This document shows, piece by piece, positions 43,066-55,286 of a stretch of DNA of 64,000 nt. This DNA comes from Ryuthela nishihirai (Eukaryota; Arthropoda; Arachnida; Araneae; Heptathelidae). The stretch spans positions 32,882,001 to 32,946,000 of the forward strand of contig JAWZYU010000005.1 of assembly GCA_038380435.1 (NCBI GenBank), read 5' to 3'. Positions within the stretch are counted from its first letter, which is position 1. Every line of letters begins with the position of its first letter. The position numbers and the translations under genes were made by a program. A model generated the notes under the pieces. That model saw only the letters and a program-made list of their open reading frames with translations. It was not told where the DNA came from and did not search any database.

Positions 43066-46000
43066 TATGTGTGAGTTTTATTTTATTCCCATTGTTATGC
43101 TATAACTATAGTTTTATTTATCTAACTGGCGTACCCCTTGTATGTAACTGGCGTACATACAAGGGGTACGCCAGTTACATACACATTTCCAGGGGGTACG
43201 TGAAGCATAAAAGGTTGAGAACCACTGATATATATGTTTTATTTTATTCCCATTGTTATACTATAACTATAGTTTTATCTATCTATACAAGGGGTACGCC
43301 AGTTAGATACACATTTCCAGGGGGTACGTGAAGCATAAAAGGTTGAGAACCACTGATATATATGTTTTATTTTATTCCCATTGTTATACTATAACTATAG
43401 TTTTATCTATCTATACAAGGGGTACGCCAGTTACAAACACATTTCCAGGGAGTACGTGAAGCATAAAAGGTTGAGAACCACTGATATATATGTTTTATTT
43501 TATTCCCATTGTTATACTATAACTATAGTTTTATCTATCTATACAAGGGGTACGCCAGTTACATACACATTTCCAGGGGGTACGTGAAGCATAAAAGGTT
43601 GAGAACCACTGATATATATGTTTTATTTTATTCCCATTGTTATACTATAACTATAGTTTCATCTATCTATACAAGGGGTACTCCAGTTACATACACATTT
43701 CCAGAGGGTACGTGAAGCATAAAAGGTTGAGAACCACTGATATATATGTTTTATTTTATTCCCATTGTTATACTATAACTATAGTTTTATCTATCTATAC
43801 AAGGGGTACGCCAGTTACATACACATTTCCAGGGGGTACGTGAAGCATAAAAAGTTGAGAACCACTGATATATATGTTTTATTTTATTCCCATTGTTATA
43901 CTATAACTATAGTTTTATCTATCTATACAAGGGGTACGCCAGTTACATACATATTTCCATGGGGTACGTGAAGCATAAAAGGTTGAGAACCACTGATATA
44001 TATGTTTTATTTTATTCCCATTGTTATACTATAACTATAGCTTTATCTTTCTATACAAGGGGTACGCCAGTTACATACACATTTCCATGGGGTACGTGAA
44101 GCATAAAAGGTTGAGAACCACTGATATATATGTTTTATTTTATTCCCATTGTTATACTATAACTATAGTTTTATCTATCTATACAAGGGGTACGCCAGTT
44201 ACATACACATTTCCATGGGGTACGTGAAGCATAAAAGGTTGAGAACCACTGATATATATGTTTTATTTTATTGCCATTGTTATACTATAACTATAGTTTT
44301 ATCTATCTATACCAGGGGTACGCCAGTTACATACACATTTCCAGGGGGTACGTGAAGCATAAAAAGTTGAGAACCACTGATATATATGTTTTACTTTATT
44401 CCCATTGTTATACTATAACTATAGTTTTATCTATCTATACAAGGGGTACGCCAGTTACATACATATTTCCAGGGGGTACGTGAAGCAAAAAAGGTTGAGA
44501 ACCACTGATATATATGTTTTATTTTATTCCCATTGTTATACTATAACTATAGCTTTATCTTTCTATACAAGGGGTACGCCAGTTACATACATATTTCCAG
44601 GGGGTACGTGAAGCATAAAAGGTTGAGAACCATTGATATATATGTTTTATTTTATTCCCATTGTTGTACTATAACTATAGTTTTATCTTTCTATACAAGG
44701 GGTACGCCAGTTACATACACATTTCCAGGGGGTACGTGAAGCATAAAAGGTTGAGAACCACTGATATATATGTTTTATTTTATTTCCATTGTTATACTAT
44801 AACTATAGTTTTATCTATCTATACAAGGGGTACGCCAATTACATACACATTTCCAGGGGGTACGTGAAGCATAAAAGGTTGAGAACCACTGATATATATG
44901 TTTTATTTTATTCCCATTGTTATACTATAACTATAGTTTTATCTATCTATACAAGGGGTACGCCAATTACATACACATTTCCAGGGGGTACGTGAAGCAT
45001 AAAAGGTTGAGAACCACTGATATATATGTTTTATTTTATTTCCATTGTTATACTATAACTATAGTTTTATCTATCTATACAAGGGGTACGCCAATTACAT
45101 ACACATTTCCAGGGGGTACGTGAAGCATAAAAGGTTGAGAACCATTGATATATATGTTTTATTTTATTCCCATTGTTATACTATAACTATAGTTTTATCT
45201 ATCTATACAAGGGGTAGGCCAGTTACATACACATTTCCAGGGGGTACGTGAAGCATAAAAGGTTGAGAACCACTGATATATATGTTTTATTTTATTCCCA
45301 TTGTTGTACTATAACTATAGTTTTATCTTTCTATACAAGGGGTACGCCAGTTACATACACATTTCCAGGGGGTACGTGAAGCATAAAAGGTTGAGAACCA
45401 CTGATATATATGTTTTATTTTATTCCCATTGTTATACTATAACTATAGTTTTATCTATCTGTACAAGGGGTACGCCAATTACATACACATTTCCAGGGGG
45501 TACGTGAAGCATAAAAGGTTGAGAACCATTGATATATATGTTTTATTTTATTCCCATTGTTATACTATAACTATAGTTTTATCTATCTATAAAAGGGGTA
45601 GGCCAGTTACATACACATTTCCAGGGGGTACGTGAAGCATAAAAGGTTGAGAACCACTGATATATATGTTTTATTTTATTCCCATTGTTATACTATAACT
45701 ATAGTTTTATCTATCTATACAAGGGGTACGCCAATTACATACACATTTCCAGGGGGTACGTGAAGCATAAAAGGTTGAGAACCACTGATATATATGTTTT
45801 ATTTTATATCCATTGTTATACTATAACTATAGTTTTATCTATCTATACAAGGGGTACGCCAATTACATACACATTTCCAGGGGGTACGTGAAGCATAAAA
45901 GGTTGAGAACCACTGATATATATGTTTTATTTTATTTCCATTGTTATACTATAACTATAGTTTTATCTATCTATACAAGGGGTACGCCAGTTACATACAC

Positions 46001-48352
46001 ATTTCCAGGGGGTACGTGAAGCATAAAAGGTTGAGAACCACTGATATATATGTTTTATTTTATTCCCATTGTTATACTATAACTATAGCTTTATCTTTCT
46101 ATACAAGGGGTACGCCAGTTACATACATATTTCCAGGGGGTACGTGAATCATAAAAGGTTGAGAACCATTGATATATATGTTTTATTTTATTCCCATTGT
46201 TGTACTATAACTATAGTTTTATCTTTCTATACAAGGGGTACGCCAGTTACATACACATTTCCAGGGGGTACGTGAAGCATAAAAGGTTGAGAACCACTGA
46301 TATATATGTTTTATTTTATTCCCATTGTTATACTATAACTATAGTTTTATCTATCTATACAAGGGGTACGCCAATTACATACACATTTCCAGGGGGTACG
46401 TGAAGCATAAAAGGTTGAGAACCATTGATATATATGTTTTATTTTATTCCCATTGTTATACTATAACTATAGTTTTATCTATCTATAAAAGGGGTAGGCC
46501 AGTTACATACACATTTCCAGGGGGTACGTGAAGCATAAAAGGTTGAGAACCACTGATATATATGTTTTATTTTATTCCCATTGTTATACTATAACTATAG
46601 TTTTATCTATCTATACAAGGGGTACGCCAATTACATACACATTTCCAGGGGGTACGTGAAGCATAAAAGGTTGAGAACCACTGATATATATGTTTTATTT
46701 TATTTCCATTGTTATACTATAACTATAGTTTTATCTATCTATACAAGGGGTACGCCAATTACATACACATTTCCAGGGGGTACGTGAAGCATAAAAGGTT
46801 GAGAACCACTGATATATATGTTTTATTTTATTTCCATTGTTATACTATAACTATAGTTTTATCTATCTATACAAGGGGTACGCCAGTTACATACACATTT
46901 CCAGGGGGTACGTGAAGCATAAAAGGTTGAGAACCACTGATATATATGTTTTATTTTATTCCCATTGTTATACTATAACTATAGTTTTATCTATCTATAC
47001 AAGGGGTACGCCAATTACATACACATTTCCAGGGGGTACGTGAAGCATAAAAGGTTGAGAACCACTGATATATATGTTTTATTTTATTCCCATTGTTGTA
47101 CTATAACTATAGTTTTATCTTTCTATACAATGGGTACGCCAGTTACATACACATTTCCAGGGGGTACGTGAAGCATAAAAGGTTGAGAACCACTGATATA
47201 TATGTTTTATTTTATTCCTATTGTTATACTATAACTATAGTTTTATCTATCTATACAAGGGGTACGCCAATTACATACACATTTCCAGGGGGTACGTGAA
47301 GCATAAAAGGTTGAGAACCATTGATATATATATGTTTTATTTTATTCCCATTGTTATACTGTAACTATAGTTTTATCTATCTATACAAGGGGTAGGCCAG
47401 TTACATACACATTTCCAGGGGGTACGTGAAGCATAAAAGGTTGAGAACCACTGATATATATGTTTTATTTTATTCCCATTGTTGTACTATAACTATAGTT
47501 TTATCTTTCTATACAATGGGTACGCCAGTTACATACACATTTCCAGGGGGTACGTGAAGCATAAAAGGTTGAGAACCACTGATATATATGTTTTATTTTA
47601 TTCCTATTGTTATACTATAACTATAGTTTTATCTATCTATACAAGGGGTACGCCAATTACATACACATTTCCAGGGGGTACGTGAAGCATAAAAGGTTGA
47701 GAACCATTGATATATATGTTTTATTTTATTCCCATTGTTATACTATAACTATAGTTTTATCTATCTATAAAAGGGGTAGGCCAGTTACATACACATTTCC
47801 AGGGGGTATGTGAAGCATAAAAGGTTGAGAACCATTGATATATATGTTTTATTTTATTCCCATTGTTATACTATAACTGTAGTTTTATCTATCTATACAA
47901 GGGGTAGGCCAGTTACATACACATTTCCAGGGGGTATGTGAAGCATAAAAGGTTGAGAACCATTGATATATATGTTTTATTTTTTTCCCATTGTTGTACT
48001 ATAACTATAGTTTTATCTTTCAATACAAGGGGTACGCCAGTTACATACACATTTCCAGGGGGTACGTGAAGCATAAAAGGTTGAGAACCACTGATATATA
48101 TGTTTTATTTTATTCCCATTGTTATACTATTACTATAGTTTTATCTATCTATACAAGGGGTACGCCAGTTACATACACATTTCCAGGGGGTACGTGAAGC
48201 ATAAAAGGTTGAGAACCACTGATATATATGTTTTATTTTATTCTCATTGTTATACTATAACTATAGTTTTATCTATCTATACAAGGGGTACGAAAGTTAC
48301 ATACACATTTCCAGAGGGGGTACGTGAAGCATAAAAATTTGAGAACCACTGC
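43066..48352 (+). repeat. 128-bp satellite array, about 41 units, with a hAT-like terminus in each unit
   Basis: A monomer of 128 bp repeats in strict register (for example CCCATTGTTATACTATAACT every 128 bases). One unit has an extra TA, making it 130 bp at about 47325. Each monomer contains GGTTGAGAACCACTG, the right terminus expected of a hAT element (CAGTGGTTCTCAACC inverted), preceded by GGGGGTACGTGAAGCATAAA. Variant units (CTTTCTATAC, AAAAGGGGTAGGCC, ACGCCAATTAC) recur at multi-unit spacings of about 384, 896 and 1536, indicating block duplications. The 68-codon frames in each unit are by-products: 128 is not divisible by three, so no long protein results. Confidence 0.97.
43123..43177. 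repeat. perfect 24-bp inverted repeat at the left edge of the satellite
   Basis: The arms 43123-43146 and 43154-43177 (core AACTGGCGTACCCCTTGTAT and its complement) surround ACTGGCG. The left arm is an inverted copy of monomer sequence, so the first unit is folded back on itself. Confidence 0.93.
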
Positions 48353-49657
48353 TGTATAAAACTAGTTGAACAGACGATGATATCGCCCCCCCCCCCCATT
48401 ATCTGTTTATCAAATGAAATTCCCCTACAAATTTCTAAAACGCCTCCGTTTTGGTATATTACTAAAGTAATAAACAATAAAGTACATTAAAAGATCCTTC
48501 TTAAAAAAATTCTAATTATTTTAACAACACTTGCATGTGAAATTTAAAAAATTTGTAGCTTGACGTTGCAAAAAAACCTAGTTGTTCTGGATTTCGTCTC
48601 TCTTTTCTTATAGTATCATCTCTACACGCAACAATCAACAACTCAGCACTGAAACGTTTCTAAAAGATTTACGAATTAAATTGCTGTTAATAAAACGCAG
48701 AAAATATTTCGTTTCTCGGTATTCTAGCATGCAAGGCAGTTTATGATATTATTAAGTAAAAACTGACTCTAACAGCTTCAAATCTATTTGATAAGATCAC
48801 TATAAATCTTGCGCATACATACATATGTATAATTTATGTTAGCAACTGCGCCGTATTCATTTATATATGCACATATACATTGCATGATTTAATGTAAATA
48901 AAAATCTGTGTACGTTTCACTACTGGAATGTAGCTATTATTTTTTAGACTTATTATATTTCGATTTAGGGATCTGCTACTTGAATTAGACTCCAATGATC
49001 GTTGCAGAGGAAAAGAAAACATAGCAATCGAAACTGAACTAAGGTCACTCGCATATATTTGCATATATAACGAGTGCCCAATTTTACTTTTCGCCGTTAT
49101 CGATTTTGCAGTAATGTGTTTTGCCGCTTTGAAATGATAATTTTAACGTATAAATTTTACGATTCTTAACTAATCTACATAGAAATTTCTTTATTTTTTT
49201 ATGTTTGTGTTTATCCCCATTTTTTTTATTTTTGTCTGTATGTTGTTCTATCTCTTACTTTGATATTCTCCGTGTTTTATCGAGTTCAGATCAATGAATA
49301 TTACTGTTTTTTTTAGTAATTTGAGTATTACTTTTTATGGTTTTATTTTGCTTTTTCGGATTGGTAGAAATTAAAAAAAAATGATGTTTTCTTTTCGTAA
49401 ATTCGGGTGATGTAAGACAATTTTTTTTTATCAAATAATTTTTTACTGTTGATGTGGTTTTTATTACGTAACACTATTCAAATGTGAAAAAAAATTCCAT
49501 ACTTTTAATTGCTCTTTTTTTTCAAAAAGTGGATAATATTAAGTGAAACACAAAATAATGAATGCTATATTATTTTCAAAGTAACCAAATATATTTCTGA
49601 ATGGTCTCGTGGCTCAAACTCGTTAAAAAAATTTTACAATCTATTTTAATACCGCAG
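48353..49657. other. AT-rich spacer, nothing recognised
   Basis: About 1.3 kb with long A and T runs and no convincing frame or repeat. A C run lies at 48386-48397. Confidence 0.5.
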
Positions 49658-49868
49658 CCGTCCCGTGGCAGAGTGGTTAGCGCGCTTGGCTACTGATCTA
49701 CTGGACCTGGGTTCGAGCCCCGGGTAAGGTATGGATGTTCGTGTTCTTTTCTGCTGAGGTCCTGCCACCCTCTAAGATCTTCTACTGTGGCATATAAACT
49801 GACAGGCTTCTGTCAGACCTCTGTGGCAAGCAGCTGCTTGAGGGGGTATTTATTTTTATTTATTTTTT
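49658..49868 (+). mobile_element. SINE-B copy
   Basis: GCCGTCCCGTGGCAGAGTGG head, GGGTTCGAGCCCCGGG B box, and GGGGTATTTATTTTTATTTA tail. Confidence 0.9.
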
Positions 49869-50384
49869 TATGATTTTTAGTATATAACATCATCTGTATA
49901 GCAAAGGAATGAACTATCTGTCTGAACTATCATGCTGAGTTAAGTTCCGTAGAAAAGTTACCAGTTACTGTGCTCAATAATAATCTGTGTAGCATCACCC
50001 AATTCTGCATGTTTACAAAACGTTATTTATTCAGAGATTGTACAAGAGATTATTGGCAAATATGACATTTTATTTCAAAGGCATAAGATACAATAACATT
50101 CCAAAATGCATATTATAAAATTATATGCTTTACTTTTTGTAGCATCTTTGATCCTGAAAGTTTATATCGTATTTTTTTAAAGACAATTTTTTGGTTAATC
50201 TGGTAGGACATATGGTAGGTAGGTTTATCTGCAGTTTGGTACTCCTCTGTTGATGAGACTGAGGTACATGTACCCATCTTCCTATTGCTTTTCGTTCGTC
50301 ATTTATCGGTTTATTGGTTTCTCAGTTTGTGTTTCTCAAAGCGGTTATGCCAGCATATCTACCTAATTTCCAATTTGCCCGGCT
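49869..50384. other. AT-rich spacer, nothing recognised
   Basis: No supported feature. Confidence 0.5.
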
Positions 50385-50396
50385 CCACGGACAAGG

Positions 50397-50784
50397 TTGG
50401 GTTGGGTTGTTTTACCTCTGAGCGGTACTTTTTTGCACACCATGGACTAAATGGCCAGGTCACATGGACCCCGAAGGCTCAGAGAAGGTTGGGGGAGGGG
50501 CCCACTGGAACAGATGTTGGGAGACAGATGGTAGCCTCCCGTCAAGGCCATCCAGCGTGTTCTTTAACGTGCACAGGGTATGGCTCTCCCGCACACGGAA
50601 CCACGGCTTAACGTCCCATCCGACGGACGGCGGTCTTTCCAAGCCCATCGGTGTCCCCTACTGACCGTGGGCAGGGCAGGGAATTTTGCGGAGATAAATC
50701 TCAACGCTGACCCAGCTGGGACTAGAACTTGGGAACTACAGATTACGAGTCTGGCGCGCTACCGACTGAGCCATCCCCGCCTCC
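50397..50784 (-). mobile_element. SINE-A copy, full length
   Basis: TSD CCACGGACAAGG at 50385-50396 and 50785-50796. Confidence 0.95.
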
Positions 50785-50910
50785 CCACGGACAAGGATGG
50801 GGAAAGAGGAAAAATAGGATAAACTTATACGCAGTCGTCTTATACATGAAGCTTCAAAACCTTTGGCAACGAATACGTCAACTAAAAAAGTTGATATCAC
50901 AACCAAGGTA

Positions 50911-51200
50911 CAGTCGCTCAAAAAAGTATCCGAACGCTATGGTTGATTACAGAATTCAGAAAAAATATCTGGCAACGATTTTTTTTAGAAATTAGTGATC
51001 TGGCAACCTTCGTGTCACGTGACACGAAGGTTGCCAAATCACTAATTCATGTCACGTGTAGAATCACTAAGTCACGTGTAGGATCACTAATTCTCGTGTC
51101 ACGTGCTGCCAAGATCACTAATTCGTGTCACAACCTTCGTGTCTCGTGACACGAAGGTTGCCAGATCACTAGTTTCTAAAAAAAATCGTTGCCAGATATT
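50911..51200. mobile_element. palindromic MITE with scrambled centre, right end lost
   Basis: CAGTCGCTCAAAAAAGTATC follows TA. The first arm is intact. The centre has several rearranged short copies of GTCACGTG and GATCACTAA (51035-51150) before the second arm starts again. It ends at GTTGCCAGATATT without the right terminus. Confidence 0.85.
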
Positions 51201-51248
51201 TATCCAACTTGAAAATAGCAAAATGATACTCTTTTTCCTAAAGTCGAT

Positions 51249-51544
51249 CTCCGCAAAACTCCCCGCCCTGCCCACGGTCAGTAGGGGACACCGATGGGCT
51301 TGGAAAGGCTGCCGTCCGTCGGATGGGACGTTAAGCCGTGGCCCCGTGTGCGGGAGAGCCATACCCTGTGCACGTTAAAGAACACGCTGGATGACCTTGA
51401 CGGGAGGCTACCATCTGTCTCCCAACAGCTGTTCCAGTGGGTCCCCTCCCCCAACCTTCTCTGAGCCTTCGGGGTCCATGTGCCCTGGCCATTTAGCCCA
51501 TGGTGTGCAAAAAAGTGCCGCTCAGAGGTAAAACAACCCAACCC
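51249..51544 (+). mobile_element. SINE-A copy, head missing
   Basis: Starts at CTCCGCAAAACTCCCCGC. TSD TAAAGTCGAT at 51239-51248 and 51545-51554. Close to consensus, so a young 5'-truncated insertion. Confidence 0.93.
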
Positions 51545-51554
51545 TAAAGTCGAT

Positions 51555-51819
51555 TCGGCAACTGCATGAGGAAGTCTGACAATTCACTACACCTTTTTCG
51601 TCTGATTTAAGCTTCCTTTATTTCCTCGTGACGTTTTTTAAAAGTCCTGAAATGTGAAAATATAAACAGAGCAGATTCCAGGACTGTAGAGAGGATGTTT
51701 CAGGCATTCCCAACCATATCTATTCGACTTAGTAATTTTTACTTGGGAAATATGGTAGATGACGTTGTCATGCAACCAACAGTTTTTTCTTGAATGTCCC
51801 TAGTGCTTCGGCATTATAT
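51555..51819. other. spacer, nothing recognised
   Basis: No supported feature. Confidence 0.45.
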
Positions 51820-51831
51820 TTCTATCTTTAA

Positions 51832-52230
51832 GTTGGGTTGGGTTGTTTTACCTCTGAGCGACACTTTTTTTGCATACCATGGGCTAAATGGCCAGGTCAC
51901 ATGGACCCCGAAGGCTCAGAGAAGGTTGGGGGAGGGGAGTGTGCGGGACCCACTGGAACAGCTGTTGGGAGACAGATGGTAGCCTCCGTCAAGGCCATCC
52001 AGCGTGTTCTTTAACGTGCACAGGGTATGGCTCTCCAGCACACGGGGCCACTGCTTAACGTCCCATCCGACGGACGGCGGCCTTTCCAAGCCCATCGGTG
52101 TCCCCTACTGACCGTGGGCAGGGCGGGGAATTTTGCAGAGATAAATCTCAACGCTGACCCAGCTGGGACTCGAACCTGGGAACTACAGATTACGAGCCTG
52201 GCGCGCTACCGACTGAGCCACCCCCACCCC
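51832..52230 (-). mobile_element. SINE-A copy, full length
   Basis: TSD TTCTATCTTTAA at 51820-51831 and 52231-52242. A small insertion (GTGTGCGG) lies in the GGGGAGGGGACCC region. Confidence 0.95.
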
Positions 52231-52242
52231 TTCTATCTTTAA

Positions 52243-52638
52243 ATGCCCATAGTTTCGCAATATCATTGCGAATTCGTGGTGTTCACTACGGTCGAGAAAC
52301 GCAATCAACAGCAGGCCTTGATAATCGCATTTAAACATCAGTATACCACAAACTGTTCAACTTCGAATGCTTCCACTCAGAGTTCATCTGGAATCCACAC
52401 ATATCTATCGCCTTCAAGCCTATACTTGTCACTGATTCTGCTGTTGATGAGTTTCTTCTACGTATACCCATTTTTTTTCCGGTGGGAAGAAAAAAAAATA
52501 ACTCAATCTATTATCCAGATATAGGGGGTCTGTAAAAATAGGAAAAATCACGGAACTTTTTATCTGAACAACCCTTACACATTTTAACGTGCTCAGTCTA
52601 TTGTACTCTTGAACACTGAAGCTCATCTGACAGAAGAT
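52243..52638. other. spacer, nothing recognised
   Basis: The frame at 52243-52524 overlaps a minus frame at 52429-52626. Neither is recognisable. Confidence 0.4.
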
Positions 52639-52650
52639 CTAAAATAGGAA

Positions 52651-53036
52651 GGGCGGGGGTGGCTCAGTCGGTAGCGCTCCAGGCTCGTAATCTGCAATTC
52701 CCAGGTTCCAGTCCCAGCTGGGTCAGCGTTGAGATTTATCTCCGCAAAATTCCCCGCCCTGCCCACGATCAATAGGGGACACCGATGGGCTTGGAAAGGC
52801 CGCCGTCCGTCGGATGGGACGTTAAGCCGTGGCTCCGTGTGCGGGAGAGACATACCCTGTGCACGTTAAAGAACACACTGGATGGCCTTGACGGGAGGCT
52901 ACCATCTGTCTCCCAACAGCTGTTCCAGTGGGTCCCCTCCCCCAACCTTCTCTGAGCCTTCGGGGCCCATGTGACCTGGCCATTTAGCCCATGGTGTGCA
53001 AAAAAGTGCCGCTCAGAGGTAAAACAACCCACAACC
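52651..53036 (+). mobile_element. SINE-A copy, full length
   Basis: TSD CTAAAATAGGAA at 52639-52650 and 53037-53048. Tail is CAACCCACAACC. Confidence 0.95.
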
Positions 53037-53048
53037 CTAAAATAGGAA

Positions 53049-54467
53049 TAAACACAGAAATTTTGTAAACTTGAGATTTTGAGAATCATCATTGTAGGCT
53101 GTTTGGTTGCTGTGATCCTATTCATTGGCTTGTATGAATATTCAGTTAACAGCAGAATTAAACGTTAATTCAATTGAATTATGAGAAGGCTATTCCATAT
53201 AATTAGCTTTTACGAAATACAAGAATTCGAAGTGGAATGCATTTGTCATCAAAGTTTTTTTTTTGTCTTCCTCCTTTTTTAATATCATCCGTACAAAAGA
53301 AACGAAAAAATTGAATCAAATATCGGAACCTGGTGCTCGAGATATTGAACCCAGGCGGAAGAGGTCAAAGTGTCGCAGTGCAGCGCATATGTTGGCAAAC
53401 GGCGACGAACACGGAGAGCAATAAGGGAGGAAATGAAATAAAATCAAGCTTCGAAAAGAGAAGGAGTTCTGAAGGGGAAAGAGCGAGAGTCAGGTAGCAA
53501 ACGAGCAGGGAGCAGGAAGACACGGAACGGAACGATGAGCCGCTCTTCTTGCTTCTGAGGTGAAGGAGAAGAGCCGCGATCCTTGCAGTCCAGATGGTAG
53601 CAAGTACAGTAGAGGAGCTCTGACTCTTGGCAAATATATATATTAAATCAATCGAAGCAACGGAACGAGCTGCAACACTCAGTGGATCGATTTTTTTTCT
53701 CTTCATAGAAGGGTGAAAGAGAAGAGAGCTGGGGGCTACTTATTAATTGGCTTCCCTTTTTTTACCCCTCCCCCTCCCCGTCTTCCTTTTGCCTTTCTCT
53801 GCAGCAGCCACGGTGGTGCTTTGCCGTTGTTGATGGGGAGGACTCCTGCCTCTTTCATCTGCTATGGAGATGCTGCTGAGTTTCGGATAGCGAGAATCCT
53901 ATTGGGAATGTCCTTTGCCTTTCTTAGTATGGATACCAGATGATTGTGCGTGAGTGTGTGTATGTGAAGTGAAATTGTTGCCTCGAGGCTAACGTGCAGT
54001 ATGTGTTTACTGATTCGTGGTGAGCTCGCCAAGACGCTTTGTTCCCGGTTCACAATGATCACTTTGTCTTCTGTCTGTAGACCAATGAGGGTTAATTAAC
54101 TTTTGGCTCTTATGGGCTTCTTGGGGATGAGGTGTCCACTTCCCCTTCAACGAGAGGCGTAAAAATTGATGACAAAGAAAGTGAAGGAGTCAGCGTTGGA
54201 GGAGGGAGTTTTTCAAAGCCTATAGAAAAAAGAAAAAAAATAACATTATTTTGGATTATAGTAACACTTGTAATTTTAATTAGTTGATATTTAAAGTAGA
54301 ATATTAAAGACGTGTTTCGATGGAACTTCTGTAGAGTTATAGATAAATTGTTTCTTGTTTTTTTATTACAGCTCCATGCGTATTCTTGTCATTTTGTTAA
54401 TATTATTATTTTTAAAGAATGGAAAATTATCGTTTCTTCTCAAAACTTAACTTTTTTTTATATAAAA
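53049..54467. other. spacer with a purine/pyrimidine-biased core and one splice-acceptor-like site
   Basis: 53340-54060 is less AT-rich, with purine-rich then pyrimidine-rich stretches and no recognised repeat. The tract CTTTTGCCTTTCTCTGCAG ends at 53804 and looks like a strong 3' splice site. The following bases are open in two frames for 24-45 codons, but no convincing donor or known protein is visible. Confidence 0.35.
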
Positions 54468-54468
54468 G

Positions 54469-54853
54469 GGTTGGGTTGTTTTACCTCTGAGCGGCACTTT
54501 TTTGCACACAATGGGCTAAATGGCCAGGTCACATGGACCCGAAGGCTCAGAGAAGGTTGGGGGACGGGACCCACTGGAACAGCTGTTGGGAGACAGATGG
54601 TAGCCTCCCGTCAAGGCCATCCAGCGTGTTCTTTAACGTGCACAGGGTATGGTTCTCCCGCACAAGGGGCCACGGCTTAACGTCCCATCCGACGGACGGC
54701 AGCCTTTCCAAGCCCATCGGTGTCCCCTACTGACCGTGGGCAGGGCGGATAATTTTGCGGAGATAAATATAAATGCTGACCCAGATGGGGACTCGAACCT
54801 GGAAACTATAGATTACGAGCCTGGCCCGCTACCGACTGAGTCACTCCCGCCCC
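54469..54853 (-). mobile_element. SINE-A copy, full length
   Basis: Standard landmarks. Flanks suggest an A/T-rich TSD (CTTTTTAT-like) but not cleanly. Confidence 0.92.
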
Positions 54854-54884
54854 TTTTTATGAAAGAAACAAGTGATCTATATAA

Positions 54885-55066
54885 CCGTCGCAGTGGCAGT
54901 GGTTAGCGCGTTTGACTACTGATCAAAGGGATCTGGGTTCGAGCCCCGGGTTAAGGCTTGGATGTTTGTGTTATCTTTCTGCTGAGGTCTCGCCTTCCTC
55001 ACATATCTTCTCTGTGGCCTATTAAAGTGATCAGCTGCAGAAGGGGAAATTAATTTTTTTTTTATT
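54885..55066 (+). mobile_element. old SINE-B copy
   Basis: GTGGTTAGCGCGTTTGACTA and GGGTTCGAGCCCCGGG head, TTTCTGCTGAGGTC body. The second half is shortened and diverged. Confidence 0.8.
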
Positions 55067-55286
55067 TCATCTATATAAAATTGTTGCTCAAACTGAAATG
55101 TGCAATAAATTTCATTATTGCAATACGTTTTGCCAGTTTCGGGAGGAACTAGCAAAAAGCAACTATGTATAGACAGGAAGTGTTACGGTGATATATTATT
55201 AGAGTTAGGATAAAAAAAAATCTAAATATACAAATACTTATTGTTTTTCGAATTGAAGATTTTGCCATTAAGAAATCCTGTGTGTA

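Noticed and set aside
43381..48334. Dozens of about 68-codon frames starting MLYYNYSFI, resembling a peptide gene family
   Set aside because: They come from the 128-bp satellite. The period is not divisible by three, there is no signal or cysteine pattern, and variation falls without regard to codon position.
43066..48352. CRISPR-like regular repeats
   Set aside because: The units are directly adjacent 128-bp monomers without unique spacers, in a eukaryotic setting.
53365..53943. Overlapping frames as a protein-coding gene
   Set aside because: Frames are open on both strands in a purine/pyrimidine-biased stretch that lowers stop frequency. Only the acceptor-like site at 53804 is noted.
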